In this document: piece by piece, positions 30,601-36,600 of the stretch
Numbering within the stretch: the stretch's first letter is position 1
How the letters are laid out: each line of letters begins with the position of its first letter
Source: Candidatus Gastranaerophilales bacterium
GTDB lineage: Bacteria; Cyanobacteriota; Vampirovibrionia; Gastranaerophilales; Gastranaerophilaceae
Length of the DNA: 64,000 nt
Assembly: GCA_944326475.1 (NCBI GenBank)
Contig: CALVEC010000006.1
Location: forward strand, 62,001-126,000
Reading direction: 5' to 3'
The notes under the pieces: generated by a model
Databases searched by the model: none
Told to the model about the DNA's origin: nothing
The model's input: only the letters and a program-made list of their open reading frames with translations
Program-made: the position numbers and the translations under genes

Positions 30601-33600
30601 TCAAGTGCTTCAAAAAATCAACGACGCCGGAATGCAAGCTTCAATTAACTCAAACGGAAGAATTGAAATCACAGCAGACGGCACGCTTAACCTCAAAGTC
30701 ACCTCCGACAACACCGGATTCAGCAATGTCTACGGACTCGGCAGCAGTCTTGTATTTAACCCGGGTTCTATCACCACAGACACGGAAATCATACAGGGCA
30801 CGCAAGGCGGCGCCTCCAGCTCAACAATTACCGGTGCCGTTGACACAAGAGACTTTGCAGACGCTCCGTTCTGGGGTCAAAAAGACGGCACAATAAACTT
30901 CTCCAACGGTATTTCTGTCGCAATTTCAGCAACTGACACAGTTTCTAAAGTACTTGAAAAAATGAATGCTGCAGGTTTACAGGCTTCAATTAATGCTGAC
31001 GGAAAAATTACAATAACCGCACAAAACACTGACAGCCTTAACATCACCTCTGACACATCCGGTTTTGCGGATTTCTACGGCATATCAGTTTACGGCGGCG
31101 CGTACACAGGCTCTATTACAACAACCGGTATTGTCACCCCGACAACCCAGATTAGAACATACAGTGTTCAAGCTGCCGGCGGCACAACATCAAACGGTGA
31201 AAACATCGGTCAGACATTCTCTAAATTGACCGGTACAAACAACGTCACAAACACAACACAGATACTTGAAAGTATTATCACTATTTCATACAAAAACGAT
31301 GCCGGTGTTGACACATCAAAAACCTACACCCTCAAAGCCGGCACCCTCCAGTCTGCTATGGACACAATCAACAACTCGAACTGGTACGTCAAAGCTCAAA
31401 TCACGGAAGACGGAAAATTCGAGCTGATAAGCCGTGCAGTCGGACCGTTTGACATAAAAATAAGCATGGAAAAAGTCGACGGTGTAGCCGGAGACTTCGG
31501 ACGCGTAGTCGGCATGGCTACCCAGACAACACTGAACGGCGACCCATCTCAGGAAAGAAAAGACCCCGCAACTATTACAGGCGGCACGTCAGGTCTTACC
31601 CTTACCGACCAGATTGTCGGCGAAAACTCCATAACTATCTGGATGACAAGAGAACGCCCCGGATTTACCGGTGTTGACACAATGACCGGCACTGGCGACC
31701 TTGCGTCCGTATCCCAAACAATTACCTTCCGCGACTCCAACGGCGACGGAAAAATAACCATCGCGGAAGCTATTGACCAGATTAACGAAAAAGCTTCAAC
31801 CACAAAAGTTAAAGCCTCCTTAATAAACGGACAGTTTGTTCTGACCCAGATTGACGACCAGAATGCGGACGACAAAGCTAAATACAACACCAACGGCGGT
31901 GCAAACACCGCAGGTGAAGGCGACACAATTAAATACACAATTCAGGGCACGGGTGATTTTGAACATATCACAGGTCTCGATGCCTACTCTGTTGCCGCCT
32001 CTACAGCAAACACGGAAAAAGGCGACGACAACGGCTACCACTACCACGCTGTTGTTAGCTCTACCGTTAAAAACGACGGCGGCACAATAAAATCCGGTTC
32101 CGTAAACCTTAACGGAACGATTGTGGATGTTTCGGGATTGACCGTACAGGGCGTTATTGACAAGATTAACAACAACTACTCGAGCGTTGCAACCGCAGGC
32201 TGGGACAACGGAAAACTGGTCATTATGCTTAAATCACAGTCCTCCTCGGCATCTTCCGCAACATCTGCGGCAGCCTCCGTTACTGCAACCGGAGACGCCT
32301 CAAGAGTCCTCGGGCTTGCCGGTTATTCAATATCCTCAGGTGATGTAACCGCCGGTGTTTACAGAAACCACTGGAATTATTCGTATGATGTATGGTCACA
32401 AAAAACTGATGACTGGGATTTGTCTAAAGATTATGCAGGCTCGGATTCTTACAACTACAGTACAAGTCTTGAATACGGTACAACTTATGAGTACAGATAT
32501 CAGGATGAAGTCTGGACATCAAGAACATGGGGTGCAAGCACCACAAAATCAACCTTCTCCGGCGACAGATACCGCAACCAGTCCTATTCAAGCTCCGTTG
32601 AAACAAACAAAACCGTTCATACGACTGGAACAAGTTATGGTACGTCTGTTCAAACAAATACTTCTACAAGGACAACTGGAACTACTTATGGTACATCAGT
32701 TTCGGGAGGAACTACAACATGGGTTACTGTAGCTACGGATACAAAGTCTCATTTGGGTGAACAGGGTTGGGTTCTAGATTCCAACACTGGTATTTGGGCT
32801 AAACTTGAACGAACAACAACTCCAGGCTCTACTGTAACAACATCAACTACTTACCAGACAAGTGTTTCTACCTCATACACTACTCATACTACCTCAACTA
32901 CATATTTGACTTCCAACGAAACGAATTATACTACTTGGTATTCAGGTTCTTATGAAGAACGTACACAAGACTCCGCCTGGTCTACCAGAGACACCGGATA
33001 CGGAAACACCATCTCCGACCCGTCTGACAGGGTAAGAAACCAGCACGTATACTCACGTACATGGTACTACGAAACATACTGGACAAAAGATTATTCCACA
33101 AGTTACAACACCGAAACAAAAGAAGGATACTACAATGCCCCCGGATTCAAATACTCCGTCGGACAAACTTACAGAAACGTATCCTCAACCCACGTAGTTG
33201 ACCAGTACACCAACGGAAAAATAGAAGCGTCGACTTCATACAATTCATCGACTTTCAACACCCACTTCGGCGGTCAGCAGGGCGGAACGATTACCATAAA
33301 CTCCTCTTACTTCGGAAACATTGCATCGTTCTCCTACTCCTCCACAACTTCCATAAACTCCATACTCCAGTCCCTGCGTAACTCGACAGGTATTGAGTCT
33401 GTAAGCTCTGACGGTACGACTATCGTTACAGACGGTTACTACGGAAAAGTCACTATCTCCGATACAGGCAACGCTGCAAAACTCCTCGGTATTGCGACAT
33501 CCGGCACCAACGGTTCCGCCAACAGAACAAACAAATCCGACGACGATTGGAACGGTATTACTAAAAAAACTGATACTCTGACCGGCTCCCGTACAGACCT

Positions 33601-36600
33601 GTACGACGACTTCTCGTTTGCACTGCAAGAAGGCGGCTCCTTCGACCTGTATCTCGGCGACAGGTTACTAAAAACTATCACCTACTCCGCAGGTTCGACC
33701 ATAGACTACATCTTGAATCAAATGCAGGGTACCTATGTCTACGACACAGGAAAATACATTACAGACCCCTTCTCTGACAAGCTGTACGATGAAGAAGAAT
33801 ACGATCTCTACGGCACAGCCTATACGGATTCGTCCGGCAGAATCTACTATACTGCCTCTTACTCGGCTAAACTTGACTCTCAGGGCAGAATAGTTATAAC
33901 CTCCGATGTCTACAATTCAGCTCAGTCTGAAACAATCTCCGTTAAAAATGACACCGGCAACTTTACTCACCTCGCCGGTTTAACCTCAAACGGACATAAC
34001 TATGCAGAAAATAATGACCCCGTCATTGAATCTTACGGCTACGACAGACTCACAGGTTCCGTTAAAAACCTGACAAAAGGACATCTGCTCGGAAACCTTA
34101 AAGCGGAAACCTTCCAAATAACAGGCGGCAACGGAACATTCAATGTTTCCATAGATTCAACTGACACAATTCAGGATATCATTAATGAAATCTTCTCCCA
34201 AACAAACGGCGCCTACAAAGCCGACCTTGATGAAGACGGAAGATTCTACATTGAATCCACAATCCAAACACCTACCGACACGCAGGTTACGGCGACAGAC
34301 CTCACCGAACGTCTCGGGCTTGTAGCTGCCGACCGTTCGACAGGTCCGGCGTCCCAAACCGAAACCGGCGACCAGGGCTACTTTGTCTTTGAAACCGACG
34401 GAGGCGGGGTTTACGGAATGAAGCCAAACTCAATCTTCACAGGACTCAAAGACGGACAATTGACTTTCACACTCCATGCCAGAGAATCGACAGGTGAAAC
34501 CGGCAGTATCACTTACCGTCCTGATATTACATACACAATAGATATTGTATACAACGACACTGTCACATCTGTATTAAACAAGATGAAACAGGCAATACTT
34601 GCGGGTGAAGACGACATCTGGGAACACGACGACGTTACAGATGAAAACCGTGCTGACAGAATAGACTTCCACGTAAACTACGATGAAACAAATAACCTCG
34701 GAAAAATTTATCTGCAGATTATTGGTAACTACGCGTCAGCAATAACATTCGACAACGACACGTCCGGATTCGTTGAAATGGCAGGGCTGTCCAAAGACGT
34801 TACGATATACGATGCCAATTACACATCAGAATCCAGAGGTCCGGGAAAATCACAGCTCACAGGCTCTGTTTCCAACCTTAGCGCAAACCACATCTTTGGT
34901 TCAATGACAGCAGGCTCAATGACTATCTCTGCCGGTTCAACAACCAAAACAATCGACGTTCTCTCCACAGACCGGATTCAGGATGTTATCGATAAAATTA
35001 ATGAAGGCGGTATATTTGAAGCCGGACTTGACAACCTCAACAGGTTCTGGATTAAGACTGTCGGGCAAAATGCAAGCGACATAACCATCTCAGGCACAAC
35101 AGACTTCTACAACCTTGTCGGTTTAAAGGGCAACACCTGGACATACAACACAACTACAGAGCTTGGCTCTCTCGGTTACTCAAAAATAACCGGCTCTGTC
35201 TTCGGACTCACGACAGACAGAACATTCAACAACATGACCTCGGGTTCATTCTCGATTAATGCCGACGGTCACAGAACGCTGAATATAGATGTCGAGCAGG
35301 GTGTAACCTCTGTCGGCGACGTTATTGACTTTATTAACAACAGCGCTGACAGTGACTTTACGGCATCGCTCGATGATTCCGGCAGAATTGTTATTTCTAC
35401 AAAAATTGACAACGGAGCAACTATCTACATTAACGACGGCACTACGGATTATGCAAAAATACTCGGTCTGACAGCCGGTACATTAGGAGGCAACGCAGTA
35501 GGTGTCAACGGCGCCAATGATATTTACGCTACTCTTACCGGTTCAACAACAGGTCTCGACAATTCAATGAGATTCTCGGCGGGCGATTTCATTATCTCCG
35601 TTACAAATCCTGACGGACAAAAGCTCTCGCAAACGTTTACCCTTACAGGAAACGAAACACTCGCAGATATATCAAGCATGATTTCTAACTCAAATCTCGG
35701 AATCTCAGCTGTTATGGATGCATCCACTAACAGTTTGTCTCTGCGCTCGAAAAATGCAGGAAATTATATTATTGAAGTAACTGACGGAACATCTGACTTT
35801 GCGGAAACCGTCGGATTCACAAGAAACGGTGCACAGGCAAATCCGTCACAAATCGGCTCGTTGTCTACGCTTACATCAAATTCAACAGTACATAGTGCCC
35901 AAACACTCGGTTTCAGCGCCGGAGACTTCTTTATAAATCTCGTTAACACAGACGGCTCAATCTCCGACTCGCTGCGTATTGAAATCTCTCAGTACGACAC
36001 AATAGACTCAATTATAAGCAAGATTAACAATTCAGACTTTGGCGTTGCAGCGACCATCAACGCGGACGGAAAAATGGTTCTGACCCGCACGGAAACAACC
36101 ACCGCAGGCGGTATCTCCGTGACCAAAGGCACAAGCGATTTCACAAACAAAATCGGCTTCACCTCCGGCGGAAATCTCGGCACCGGTGCGCAGATAGAAA
36201 ACGGTGTTGACGCCGAAAGAACAGTGATTACAAGCAACGAAATTGCTGTGGCAAATCCGACTGTATCTCTTTCAACAATAGGTATAACCGCCGGTAACTT
36301 TAAAATTAACGGTGCAAATATTAATGTTACCGAAAATGACTCTATTGCTACACTGTTAGGCAAAATTAACGCCGCCTTCTCAACCTCTGACCCGAACGGA
36401 GTTTACGCAGAATTTATAAATGACAGAATCGTACTGACCTCCAACTCTGCGTCGGGAGATGCACGTATTAATATAGAAGCAGGTACGACGAATTTGACGG
36501 ACATGATTGGCTGGACATCAGGTTCCAATATTGTTCAAAACTCACAAACCCTCGGCGACAACGCAATATTTACTCTGAACGGTCAGGAGTTTGAAACACA

